Source: Actinoplanes regularis (GTDB taxonomy: Bacteria > Actinomycetota > Actinomycetes > Mycobacteriales > Micromonosporaceae). Taken from it: a stretch of 64,000 nt of DNA. The position numbers were made by a program, and so were the translations under genes. This document shows positions 56,604 to 64,000 of the stretch, piece after piece (the stretch's first letter is position 1; each line of letters opens with the position of its first letter). Below the pieces are notes generated by a model. That model saw only the letters and a list, made by a program, of their open reading frames with translations. It was not told the DNA's origin and did not search any database. The DNA lies in the NCBI RefSeq assembly GCF_900188005.1, contig NZ_FZNR01000019.1, positions 1 to 64,000 of the forward strand, read 5' to 3'.

Positions 56604-57371
56604 GTGCGAGATTTTTCCTGGAAGAGACTGCGGCGGCCGGTGGCGCTGGCCGCACTCTTCGCCGGAGCGGGCCTCGCCGGCCACGTCCTGGCCGGCCCCG
56701 CCCAGCGCGGGGCGGAACCGGGCCCGGAAAGCGTCACCGAACGGGCGCGGCAGATCGATCGGGCGCTGTCGGCGACGCGCCCGCCGCTTCCCGAGGGCAT
56801 GCCCACCGCCAAGCCGAGGATCGGCAAGCCCTTCGACGCCCTGACCCCCGGCGAGATCGGCTACGCCCGCTGGCTCGCGGTGCGGCACCAGAAGAACCCG
56901 GGCCGGCGGGTGGACGGCTCGACCGGCTACGAGTTCCTCGCCGCCGCGGCCTCCGCCGAGCCCGGCGGCCGCAAGGTCGCCGTCACGTCGTACGACTACG
57001 CCGCGAACGTGCAGGTGCTGCAGGTCGCCGACCTCGTCACCGGCGCCGTCACCGAGCGCACCGGCGGCGGGGTACAGGCCCCGCCGTCGGGGACGGAACA
57101 GATCCACGCGCTGCACCTGCTGCTCACCTCGCCCGCCGGCGCGCCGATCCGGGAGGCCTACCGCAGGTCCACCAACCGGAACCTGACCAGCCCGGCGCAG
57201 CTCGACGTGAACGCGGGCGCGCTGCTCAACCCGCCGGCGACCGGCGACGGCGCCGCGTGTGCGGTGGACCGGTGCGTCACGTTCCAGGGCCGGGTCCGCG
57301 ACGGCGCCTGGCTGTACTTCGGGGACCTCGCCGTCGACCTGACCGCCAGGACCGTCCGGGTCCTGTCATGA
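56604..57371 (+). CDS. Secreted hypothetical protein, first gene of amine oxidase operon
   Basis: A 255-residue exported protein. The N-terminus KRLRRPVALAALFAGAGLAG carries a twin arginine and may use the Tat route. The mature part includes TPGEIGYARWLAVRHQKNP, KVAVTSYDYAANVQVLQVAD, LVTGAVTERTGGG and a cysteine pair (AACAVDRC). The pattern resembles the small N-terminal domains of copper amine oxidases, which the downstream oxidase lacks, so it may be a detached partner; that is inference. It is 73 bp upstream of the oxidase gene, across a repeat-containing spacer. Confidence 0.65.
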   Translation: MRDFSWKRLRRPVALAALFAGAGLAGHVLAGPAQRGAEPGPESVTERARQIDRALSATRPPLPEGMPTAKPRIGKPFDALTPGEIGYARWLAVRHQKNPGRRVDGSTGYEFLAAAASAEPGGRKVAVTSYDYAANVQVLQVADLVTGAVTERTGGGVQAPPSGTEQIHALHLLLTSPAGAPIREAYRRSTNRNLTSPAQLDVNAGALLNPPATGDGAACAVDRCVTFQGRVRDGAWLYFGDLAVDLTARTVRVLS

Positions 57372-57414
57372 GCGAGCTTGCGAGCGAATCGGTTGGCTCA
57401 GTTGTTGGCTCATG
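57367..57414. repeat. Short repeats in the operon spacer
   Basis: CATGAGC (57367-57373) and GCTCATG (57408-57414) are inverted. Within them TTGGCTCA occurs twice with a 12-bp period (57393 and 57405), and GAGCGAGCTTGCGAGCG precedes. The unit could form a hairpin that tunes expression between the first two genes. Confidence 0.5.
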
Positions 57415-57444
57415 TCGGCGCCGGAGCGAAGCGGAGGTGGCGGC

Positions 57445-59109
57445 ATGAGCGGGCACGGGATGCGACTGCTCCTCGCGATCGTCCTGGCCACCACCGGCCT
57501 GGTCGTGGCGGACCCGGCCGGGCGGACCGCGCATGCCGGCCCAGCCTCCGTCTACTGCTCCGGCGACTCCCTCGTCCACAGGAAGCTCGCCGCCGGCACC
57601 GGCTGGCAGATGTGCTGGCACATCGACGACTACAAGGGTCTGGTCCTGGAGAAGGTCGCCTTCCAGGGCCGGAAGGACCCGGCGCCGATCCAGGTGCTCA
57701 ACTCGATCGCCCCGGTCCAGATGCAGGTGCCCTACGACATCGGCACCGCCGAGTTCGAGGACCTGATCGGCTACGGCTTCGGCCGGCGCGCCAGCGACAT
57801 GACCGCCGCGGAATGCCCCGGCGGCGAGATCCTCACCGCCCACGGCGGCCACACCGACCTGGACGGGCACTGGGTGGAGAGGGACCAGCCGGTGCTCTGC
57901 GTCCGGGAGATGACCAAGGGTCTGGCGTACCGCTCCAAATGGCACACCGCCGCCGAGCAGCCGCTGCTCACCGCGCAGAGCACGGTCCTGATGGTCAGCT
58001 TCATCTCGGCGGTCGGCAACTACGAGTACGAGACCAACTACCAGTTCGCCGACAACGGCCAGATCGACGTCGCCCTCGGCGCCACCGGCGAGGTCAACCC
58101 GAGCATCTGGACCGACGGGCTCGCCCGCATACAGGCACGCAACTACGGCTGGCCGCTCGGCAGGGGCAACCGCGACTACTCCGGATCGCACTACCACAGC
58201 GCCGTCTGGCGGGTGGACTTCGGCATCGGCGGCAAGAACGACCAGAAGATCGAGCAGAGCGACACCATCTGGACCGGCGCGCGCGGCGGCCAGTCCGCGG
58301 TCCTCGTGACCCGGCGCACCACGATCCGCAGGGAGTCGCTGCTGAACCTCGCCGGCCGCCGGGCGTGGCGGGTCTACAGCCCGTCCAGCCGCAACGCCGA
58401 CGGGCATCCGCGCGGCTACGACATCGTCTTCGGCAAGAACGACACCTACCCGGCACATCCCAGTCTGCGCAACGCGCTGGCGTTCACCACCCGCAAGACG
58501 TGCGAGCAACTGCCGATGTACAACAACGACGTCTCGTGCGCCAACGAGACGGTGATGGACTACGCGAACGGTGAGCGGCTCGTCCATCCGATCGCCTGGG
58601 TGAACGTCGGCTTCCACCACATCGTCCGGGACGAGGACCAGAGCCCCATGCCGGTGCACTGGCAGGGCTTCACCCTGTATCCGCACGACTTCTCCGCCCA
58701 GTCCCCGCTGACCCCGCCGAGCCGCGAGCACCGCAACGGCTTCGTCGCGGCCGAGCGGGAGAAGAACGGCGGCGTCACGCCCAGCCTGGGCTCCAGCACC
58801 ACCCTCGAGCTCGCCGGCGCCACGGTCCCGGCCGGACGCCGTGTCGTCATCAGGGTCGCGGTGCGGCCGGAGGACCCGCGACAGATCGCCGAGGGAGTCC
58901 TGACGGTCCGGGACGGCGACCGGGTCGTGGCGATCTCGAACATCAGGAAGACCGACCACGGGCGCCGCACCATCAGACTGCGTGCCCTGCCCGTCGGCCA
59001 GCACACGCTGACCGTGGCGTACGGCGGTTCGGCGAGGGTCGACACCAGCACCTCGGCGGCGGCGATCCTGACGGTCGTCGAGCCCGCTCCGTCGGGAGGC
59101 CGGCGATGA
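57445..59109 (+). CDS. Secreted copper amine oxidase, compact form
   Basis: A 554-residue topaquinone enzyme. A signal peptide (about 1-32) leads into a catalytic domain without the usual N-terminal domains, then an Ig-like domain (about 455-550). TPQ precursor Y193 is in GNYEYE (the N-Y-[DE]-Y motif); copper ligands are H249 and H251 (SHYHSAVW) and H414 (YPHDF); D106 is the probable base. Spacings match the Arthrobacter globiformis enzyme closely. It oxidises primary amines to aldehydes with ammonia and hydrogen peroxide, extracellularly. GGAGG precedes ATG 57445; an in-frame ATG at 57412 is less likely. Confidence 0.9.
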   Translation: MSGHGMRLLLAIVLATTGLVVADPAGRTAHAGPASVYCSGDSLVHRKLAAGTGWQMCWHIDDYKGLVLEKVAFQGRKDPAPIQVLNSIAPVQMQVPYDIGTAEFEDLIGYGFGRRASDMTAAECPGGEILTAHGGHTDLDGHWVERDQPVLCVREMTKGLAYRSKWHTAAEQPLLTAQSTVLMVSFISAVGNYEYETNYQFADNGQIDVALGATGEVNPSIWTDGLARIQARNYGWPLGRGNRDYSGSHYHSAVWRVDFGIGGKNDQKIEQSDTIWTGARGGQSAVLVTRRTTIRRESLLNLAGRRAWRVYSPSSRNADGHPRGYDIVFGKNDTYPAHPSLRNALAFTTRKTCEQLPMYNNDVSCANETVMDYANGERLVHPIAWVNVGFHHIVRDEDQSPMPVHWQGFTLYPHDFSAQSPLTPPSREHRNGFVAAEREKNGGVTPSLGSSTTLELAGATVPAGRRVVIRVAVRPEDPRQIAEGVLTVRDGDRVVAISNIRKTDHGRRTIRLRALPVGQHTLTVAYGGSARVDTSTSAAAILTVVEPAPSGGRR

Positions 59110-59714
59110 CGGCGCGCGATCTACTCCGGACGGCCGGACGCGATCTTCTCGGCATGGTCGGGTGTGTGGTCCTGCTCGCCGCCCTGCCGGCGTGCGACGC
59201 GCCCGCGCCCCGCCCGGCGGCCGTGGCTCCCGGATCCGTCGGCTCGGCCGTGGCGGTGCCGGCGCCGATGCCGGTGGAGCTCGCCTACGTCGCCCACATG
59301 GCCGAGCACCACCGGCAGGCGCTGCGCCTGGTGCGGATCCTGCACGAGCGCGGCGGGGTGCCGTACCGGACCGCCAATCTCGCCGACCACATCGCCGCGA
59401 CGCAGGCCGGTGAGGCCGCCGACATGACGGAGTTCCTGAAAGCGTGGGGGGCGGGGAAGCCGGCGGGGCACGAGCACACGTCCGCCGTACTCTCCGAAGC
59501 CCAGATCCGCTCCCTGCGGCGGTCCTCCGGCGCCGCGGCGGGCCGGTTGTTCCTCCAGCTCATGATCGTTCACCATCGGGGCGCGGTCGAGATGTCCACC
59601 CAGATGCTCCCGATGGCCGACAACCCCTGGGTGATCAGCCTGGCCCGGCACGTCATCGCCGATCAGCGGGTCGAGATCGGCTCCATGCAACGAATCCTCG
59701 ACACCCACGAATGA
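59106..59714 (+). CDS. DUF305 lipoprotein
   Basis: A 202-residue DUF305 protein with an export signal and lipobox-like LPAC (C30). Two His-rich motifs typical of the family, AHMAEHHRQALRLV and MIVHHRGAVEMSTQMLPMA, are present. DUF305 proteins are helical, often extracytoplasmic, and frequently neighbour copper-handling genes. The ATG overlaps the copper amine oxidase stop (ATGA), so translation is coupled. A role in supplying or sparing copper for the oxidase is a natural inference from this layout and the histidine pairs. Confidence 0.88.
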   Translation: MTARDLLRTAGRDLLGMVGCVVLLAALPACDAPAPRPAAVAPGSVGSAVAVPAPMPVELAYVAHMAEHHRQALRLVRILHERGGVPYRTANLADHIAATQAGEAADMTEFLKAWGAGKPAGHEHTSAVLSEAQIRSLRRSSGAAAGRLFLQLMIVHHRGAVEMSTQMLPMADNPWVISLARHVIADQRVEIGSMQRILDTHE

Positions 59715-59734
59715 CCCGGGCTGGACTCACCGCA

Positions 59735-60184
59735 TCAGTCGTCCGAGTACTTCTTGACCGTGGCGGTGATGATCGATTCTTTCGGAACCTTCGTCCCGGC
59801 CTTCGGGTCCTGCGACAACACGACCCAGTTCGAATCGATGACCGGCAGGCGATGTGCGCCGGTGGCGTCTGTGGCGGGAGCGACGATCAGTCCGGCCGCT
59901 CGCCACAGGTCCTGAGCGGACTGGTAGTCCAGTCCGACCCCGTTGGGAACCTTGACAGTCGACGCGGCCGCCGGGGCAGGGCTCTTCTTCGCAGGAGCGG
60001 CGGAAGGGGAAGCCTGCTCCCGCTGCTCCTTGGCGGGAGTCGTTCGAACCGCGGAGGGGGCGTTCGTGGATTCCTCCGCCGGACCGGCTCCGGAGCCGCA
60101 TGCCGACGTCAGCGCGAGGCCCAGCGTCGCTACGACGACGACGCCGGCTGTCCTGGCCGCGAAACCAGCTTGGCGACCGCGCAT
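59735..60184 (-). CDS. PASTA-domain lipoprotein
   Basis: A 149-residue lipoprotein. The signal ends in a lipobox-like TSAC (LGLALTSACGSG), followed by a Ser/Ala/Pro/Lys-rich spacer and a single PASTA domain (about 80-149: VPNGVGLDYQSAQDLWRAAG, VLSQDPKAGTKVPKESIITA). PASTA domains bind uncrosslinked peptidoglycan or beta-lactam-like ligands. There is no kinase or transpeptidase part. ATG 60184 has GGGAG at good spacing; a GTG 12 bp upstream would consume it. It converges on the DUF305 gene. Confidence 0.88.
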   Translation of the reverse strand: MRGRQAGFAARTAGVVVVATLGLALTSACGSGAGPAEESTNAPSAVRTTPAKEQREQASPSAAPAKKSPAPAAASTVKVPNGVGLDYQSAQDLWRAAGLIVAPATDATGAHRLPVIDSNWVVLSQDPKAGTKVPKESIITATVKKYSDD

Positions 60185-60250
60185 CGGTGCTCCCACGTCC
60201 TAGTCGTTGATTCCCGTTCAACGCCCCGATCGGTCGACCGGCGCGGCGAG

Positions 60251-61588
60251 TTAAGAAGACCGGAGCCGGATCACCCTGTCGATACCCCCGCTGAGTGACT
60301 CTCTTTCGTTCCGCTCTGGCGGGACGTGCGACGGCGTCGCTGTCGAGGGCGTCAGCGACGGTACCCGACCCTTCGGGCGCGGGGTGCGAGCGCGTCCGGG
60401 CAGCAGGAGCGGAGTGGCGAGCAGCAGAAGACCGGCGATCGCGATCGCGAGCCGCGGGCTGGTGACGGCGGCCAGCAGGCCCCACAGTGCGGTCATCGCG
60501 GCGATGACGGCGTTGCTGGTGATCGACCAGGCGGACAGGGTGCGGGTGACCCGCTCCGTCGCCGTCTGGTGAAGGCGGTAGGTGGCGAGCACCGGATTGA
60601 ACACGCCCACGCAGGCGACCAGCCCGAACTGGACGGTGAGGACGAGGACGAGCCCCGCCGTGCCGGGCCCGACGAAGGCGAGCCCGATCGGCCAGAACGC
60701 GCGCAGTGACCCGGCGGCGAGCAGCACCCCGCGCTCTCCGAACCGCGTGACGAGCGGGTGGGCCAATCGTGAGCCGATCAGTCCGCCGACGCACGGCACG
60801 CCGAAGGCGAGGCCGTACTGCCAGGGTGCGAATCCGAGCTGGTCGAGCATGAGGACGGCCAGCAGCGGTGCATTCGCCATGATCAGGCCGTTCACCAGGA
60901 CCGTGTTGAAGAACAGCGGGCGTAACACCGGGTGGGTGCGGAGGTAGCGCCATCCGTCGAACAGGCCACTGTCCCGCCGCTGTGGACGGTCGCTGCGGTC
61001 GGGATGCGGCTCCCGCCCTGCGATCGCCCGGATTCCCAGCGCCGAGAGCAGGTAACTCGCCGCGTCGACCACCACGGTCGTCACCGGACCGAACAACCCG
61101 ATCGCGGCATTGCCGAGCGGCGGTCCGACCACGGTGGCCGTCCAGGTGGTGGCCTCGAAACGGCCGTTCGCGACGAGCAGGTCCGCGCGGGGGATCAGAC
61201 CTTTCAGGTACGCCCCACTGACCGCCCGGAAGGTGATGTCCGCCGCGGCGGCGACGATCGACACGAGCACCAGCTGGGTGAAGGTGAGCCATCCGAGGGC
61301 GAACGCGGCGGGGACGCTGATCAGCGCGGCGAACCGGAGCAGGTCCATCGTCACCATGACCGGCCGCTTGCGGCGGAACTCCACCCACCGGCTGAGCGGG
61401 ATCGCGACCACCGCCCCGACCGCCGGCCCCGCGGCCGACAGCAGCGACACCTCGATCGGCCTGGCGTGCAGCACCAGGATCGCGGTCAACCGAAACGCGT
61501 CGAAGCCGAGCCAGGTGCCGAAGGTGCTGATCGTGAACGCCGCCCAGAGCCATCCGAACGGCCGCCCCAGCGATCTTCCGGTCATCAT
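60251..61588 (-). CDS. MFS transporter
   Basis: A 445-residue major facilitator of about 12 helices, of the enterobactin exporter/MFS_3-like type. Between helices 2 and 3 is PLSRWVEFRRKRPVMVTMDL, a variant of the MFS motif A, repeated weakly in the second half. The C-terminal tail after helix 12 is hydrophilic and about 45 residues long. It probably exports a small hydrophobic compound. It is divergent from a LysR gene, and two near-identical palindromes in the 137-bp gap suggest direct control by that regulator. Confidence 0.9.
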   Translation of the reverse strand: MMTGRSLGRPFGWLWAAFTISTFGTWLGFDAFRLTAILVLHARPIEVSLLSAAGPAVGAVVAIPLSRWVEFRRKRPVMVTMDLLRFAALISVPAAFALGWLTFTQLVLVSIVAAAADITFRAVSGAYLKGLIPRADLLVANGRFEATTWTATVVGPPLGNAAIGLFGPVTTVVVDAASYLLSALGIRAIAGREPHPDRSDRPQRRDSGLFDGWRYLRTHPVLRPLFFNTVLVNGLIMANAPLLAVLMLDQLGFAPWQYGLAFGVPCVGGLIGSRLAHPLVTRFGERGVLLAAGSLRAFWPIGLAFVGPGTAGLVLVLTVQFGLVACVGVFNPVLATYRLHQTATERVTRTLSAWSITSNAVIAAMTALWGLLAAVTSPRLAIAIAGLLLLATPLLLPGRARTPRPKGRVPSLTPSTATPSHVPPERNERESLSGGIDRVIRLRSS

Positions 61589-61617
61589 GCCCCAGCCCTT
61601 CGCGATCTCGAACCAGA

Positions 61618-61630
61618 CAACTTCGAGTTG
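61618..61630. promoter_or_regulatory. LysR-type operator 1
   Basis: CAACTTCGAGTTG has perfect CAACT/AGTTG arms around TCG, 30 bp upstream of the MFS start. It differs at one base from the second site, 76 bp away. Confidence 0.6.
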
Positions 61631-61693
61631 ACTGGACGAGATCCAAGCAGGCGGACGAACTGCTAATCAAACAACCGCCACGCCGAAGAGAAA

Positions 61694-61706
61694 CAACCTC
61701 GAGTTG
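61694..61706. promoter_or_regulatory. LysR-type operator 2
   Basis: CAACCTCGAGTTG, a single-base variant of operator 1, lies 20 bp upstream of the LysR start codon. Two such sites in one gap allow a DNA loop or separate control of both genes. Confidence 0.6.
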
Positions 61707-61725
61707 TGCGGGTAGGGTCCGCGAT

Positions 61726-62661
61726 GTGGATTTCGACGCCGTACGCACCTTCGTCGCCGTTGCCGAAGCGGGCCAGTTCCAGGAGGCCGCCGCCGAGCTG
61801 TCGATCACCCAGCAGGCCGTCTCCAAACGCGTCGCCGCGCTGGAGCGCAACCTCGGTGTGCGACTGTTCGCCCGCACACCGCGCGGCGCTGAACTCACCA
61901 TCGACGGGCAGGCCCTCCTCCCGCACGCCCGCGAGCTGCTGCGCGCCGCCGAGCGCGCGATCGCGTCGGTACGCCCCGGCCACCGACCGCTACGCGTCGA
62001 CGTGATCGCCTCCCGCCTCGCCACCTCCGGCCTGATCCGCGGCTTCCACCGGGCGCATCCCGAGATCGAGCTCGACGTGATGAAACTCTTCGACGTCGAG
62101 ACGGCCGTCGCCGCCCTCCGGTCCGGCGCCATCGACGTGTCCTTCCGCGCCGTCGCCATGCCGGGCCGCCCCCTGCCCGAGGACGTCGAGTCGGTCCGGG
62201 TGCTCGACGAGCCGCTCCAGCTGCTCACCGGCCCCGCTCACAGGCTGGCGTCAGCCAGGTCGGTGACCGTCGCCCAACTCGCGGGGCACCGGATCTGGAT
62301 GCCCGGCATCGCCCCCGGCACCGAGTGGGCCGCCTACTACGACGACCTCGTCGCCGAGTTCGGCCTCACCATCGAGGCGACCGGCCCCAATCTCGGCGCC
62401 GACGATCTCCTCGACACCGTCGCCGACACCCCGACGCTGGCCACCTTCATCGGCGAACAGACCCGCCTCGTCTGGCCCACCGGCCACGGCCTGCGCCGGA
62501 TCCCGGTCACCGACCCGACGCCCGTCTACCCGCACTCGCTCCTCTGGCACCGCGACAATCGCCATCCGGCACTGGCCACCCTCCGCGGCCACCTCGGCGC
62601 CAGGCCGGTCGGCCACGACACCGCTCGAACCTGGACACCGAACTGGGCCCGTAACTATTAA
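61726..62661 (+). CDS. LysR family transcriptional regulator
   Basis: A 311-residue LysR-type regulator. The N-terminal winged helix (about 1-60) has MDFDAVRTFVAVAEAGQFQE, AAAELSITQQAVSKRVAALE and LGVRLFARTPRGAELT. The effector-binding periplasmic-binding-protein fold follows (about 85-290: RVDVIASRLATSGLIRGFHR, GHRIWMPGIAPGTEW). It starts at GTG 61726. It probably senses the MFS substrate and controls both divergent genes through the two palindromes in the gap. Confidence 0.93.
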   Translation: MDFDAVRTFVAVAEAGQFQEAAAELSITQQAVSKRVAALERNLGVRLFARTPRGAELTIDGQALLPHARELLRAAERAIASVRPGHRPLRVDVIASRLATSGLIRGFHRAHPEIELDVMKLFDVETAVAALRSGAIDVSFRAVAMPGRPLPEDVESVRVLDEPLQLLTGPAHRLASARSVTVAQLAGHRIWMPGIAPGTEWAAYYDDLVAEFGLTIEATGPNLGADDLLDTVADTPTLATFIGEQTRLVWPTGHGLRRIPVTDPTPVYPHSLLWHRDNRHPALATLRGHLGARPVGHDTARTWTPNWARNY

Positions 62662-62666
62662 GAGTG

Positions 62667-62693
62667 TTGACAGTTTGCCGTAACATCTATCAC
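62667..62693 (+). promoter_or_regulatory. Putative chitinase promoter
   Basis: TTGACA (62667-62672) and TATCAC (62688-62693) resemble -35 and -10 boxes, though the 15-bp spacer is short. They lie 33-59 bp before the chitinase ATG in an AT-rich gap. AGGGGAGA is the ribosome-binding site. Confidence 0.4.
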
Positions 62694-62725
62694 GCTCGAT
62701 GTAATTTTCGAGCAGGGGAGATGTT

Positions 62726-63940
62726 ATGAGACGTTCGTACCGATGGGTGGCGCTGGTCGCGGCCGCCCTGACCGCCACCGCGGGGATCATGACGTCGCCC
62801 GCCGTCTCCGCCGAGCCCGTCGGCTCGATCATGGTGGCGTGTGCGGCTCCCGCCTGGGCCGAGGGCACCAGCTACGCCGTCGGTGCCCAGGTGACGTACT
62901 CCGGGCGCCTCTATCGGGCCCGGGTCGCGCACACGCCACCGGTCGGCGCCGGATGGAATCCCGTCGCGGCGGCGTCCCTCTGGGAGGATCTCGGCGCCTG
63001 CGACGCCACCACGCCGCCTACTACGCCGCCCACCACCGGGCCGACCTCACCGCCACCGGCGACGGCCGGGCTGCCGCATGCCCCGTACGTCGACATGGGC
63101 GCGTGGCCGACGCCCAGCCTGCCCGCGATGGTGAGCAGCGGAAATCTCAAGAACGTGACGCTGGCGTTCATCACCGCGTCCGCCTGCAAGGCCATGTGGT
63201 TCAACGCTTACGACCCGCGGCAGGGCTGGGCGCGCGACCAGGTTGACGCCGTCCGTGCCGCCGGCGGCGACGTGAAGATCTCGTTCGGTGGCGCGACGGG
63301 CATCGAGCTGGCGCAGGCGTGCACCACGGTGTCCGCGTTGCAGGCCGAGTACCAGGCCGTGGTGACCGCGTACCACCTGAAGTACATCGACCTGGACATC
63401 GAGGGCAGTGCGACCGCGGACCCCGCCTCGGTGACCCGGCGCTCGCAGGCGCTGGCGGCGCTGCAGCGTGCCAATCCCGGGCTGCGGGTGTCGTTCACGC
63501 TGCCGGTGCTGCCGGAAGGTCTGACCGCCGACGGGCTGAACGTGGTCCGCTCGGCGCGCGACGCCGGTGTCACCGTGGATCTGGTCAACGTCATGGCGAT
63601 GGACTACTACCGCAACGGCGATTACGGCAATTTCGCCGTCGACGCCGCGAACTCGACGTTCAACCAGCTCAAGTCGCTCTACGCCGGTCGTTCCGACGCC
63701 GAGCTGTGGAAGATGGTCGGGGTGACTCCGATGCTGGGCGCGAATGACGACGGCCACATCTACGACCAGGCCGACGCCCGGCAGTTGGTCACCTTCGCCC
63801 AGAACAAGCACCTCGGGATGTTGAGCTTCTGGGAGCTGGGCCGCGACAAGAACGCTTGCACCGGGGCGTTGTACATGTGCACGAACATCCCCCAGCAGCC
63901 GTACGAGTTCAGCCGCATCTTCGCCGCCTACCGGGGCTGA
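62726..63940 (+). CDS. Secreted GH18 chitinase with CBM5/12
   Basis: A 404-residue chitinase. A signal peptide (about 1-29) is followed by a CBM5/12 chitin-binding module (about 39-90: APAWAEGTSYAVGAQVTYSG, LYRARVAHTPP, WEDLG), a Thr/Pro linker (about 94-113) and a GH18 barrel (about 117-404). The catalytic DxDxE is YIDLDIEG (D222, D224, E226), with the SxGG-like KISFGGATG and VMAMDYYRNG. It should cleave chitin with retention of configuration. The module order and short barrel fit bacterial ChiC/ChiD-like enzymes. A terminator follows. Confidence 0.93.
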   Translation: MRRSYRWVALVAAALTATAGIMTSPAVSAEPVGSIMVACAAPAWAEGTSYAVGAQVTYSGRLYRARVAHTPPVGAGWNPVAAASLWEDLGACDATTPPTTPPTTGPTSPPPATAGLPHAPYVDMGAWPTPSLPAMVSSGNLKNVTLAFITASACKAMWFNAYDPRQGWARDQVDAVRAAGGDVKISFGGATGIELAQACTTVSALQAEYQAVVTAYHLKYIDLDIEGSATADPASVTRRSQALAALQRANPGLRVSFTLPVLPEGLTADGLNVVRSARDAGVTVDLVNVMAMDYYRNGDYGNFAVDAANSTFNQLKSLYAGRSDAELWKMVGVTPMLGANDDGHIYDQADARQLVTFAQNKHLGMLSFWELGRDKNACTGALYMCTNIPQQPYEFSRIFAAYRG

Positions 63941-63954
63941 GCCCGCGCTCCTCC

Positions 63955-63987
63955 GGCCGGCCGGTACCGATGGTGAACCGGCCGGCC
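63955..63987 (+). terminator. Hairpin terminator after chitinase gene
   Basis: An 11-bp stem GGCCGGCCGGT / ACCGGCCGGCC with an 11-nt loop that can itself pair (ACC/GGT), 14 bases after the chitinase stop. Confidence 0.8.
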
Positions 63988-64000
63988 ACCGGACGGATCA

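Overview
The window is high-GC DNA (roughly 70% by eye) with dense, often overlapping genes, GTG starts, F420-dependent enzymes, an AfsR/SARP regulator, CBM2-tagged secreted hydrolases and leaderless-looking promoters. This points to an actinobacterium, most plausibly Micromonosporaceae and probably an Actinoplanes-like soil organism. The assignment is inference: there is no rRNA or other marker gene here.

Layout. 1-1.9 kb: end of a sensor kinase, a convergent single-domain response regulator and a small secreted protein. 2.0-6.6 kb: extracellular polysaccharide genes (CE4 deacetylase-CBM2, GH5 mannanase, stand-alone CBM2 protein) with a GNAT gene between. 6.8-18.2 kb: AfsR-like regulator, secreted DUF4394 protein, orphan OmpR-type regulator, P450 plus 3Fe-4S ferredoxin, P-loop protein, YdeI/DUF1905 protein, DUF885 hydrolase and a subtilase with two P domains. 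18.3-24.3 kb: SDR/TetR divergent pair, class C serine hydrolase, MerR regulator with a membrane protein, and tannase. 24.4-29.0 kb: an island-like stretch of unrecognised proteins, visibly less GC-rich, that begins at a tRNA-like T-arm/acceptor fragment and ends at a decapitated alpha/beta hydrolase. 29-34.4 kb: a DUF1906 peptidoglycan-binding protein coupled to a Tat protein, a secreted CocE-like hydrolase and an AraC regulator. 34.5-40.3 kb: Ohr, membrane protein, NarL-type two-component pair, aldehyde dehydrogenase and class III CoA-transferase. 40.3-47.5 kb: NADAR protein, lipoprotein, membrane Ser/Thr kinase, ECF sigma factor, GNAT, ankyrin-DUF6461 protein, and a DJ-1 protein beside a GlxA-type regulator. 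47.5-51.3 kb: start-codon repeats, F420 LLM oxidoreductase, second GlxA-type regulator and quinone oxidoreductase. 51.3-56.5 kb: metX-metY-CoA-binding operon, OsmC and flavin monooxygenase, F420 PPOX protein. 56.6-59.7 kb: secreted protein, copper amine oxidase and DUF305 operon. 59.7-64 kb: PASTA lipoprotein, MFS transporter with divergent LysR regulator, GH18 chitinase.

How the genes work together. The window combines a saprophyte's extracellular toolkit (mannan, chitin, tannin, protein and amine substrates) with much local regulation. Several divergent regulator/target pairs carry recognisable palindromes between them: TetR/SDR (19206-19220), LysR/MFS (61618-61630 and 61694-61706), and AdpA-like TGGCA sites beside both GlxA-type regulators. 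The most interesting loci are the island, the copper amine oxidase-DUF305 operon, the kinase-sigma-lipoprotein cluster, a small ORF whose GTG start lies in 19-bp tandem repeats, and a 12-nt promoter-like element present in inverted orientation on both sides of the methionine operon, one copy of which heads a possible small RNA. Functions are assigned from motifs read by eye; no database search was run.
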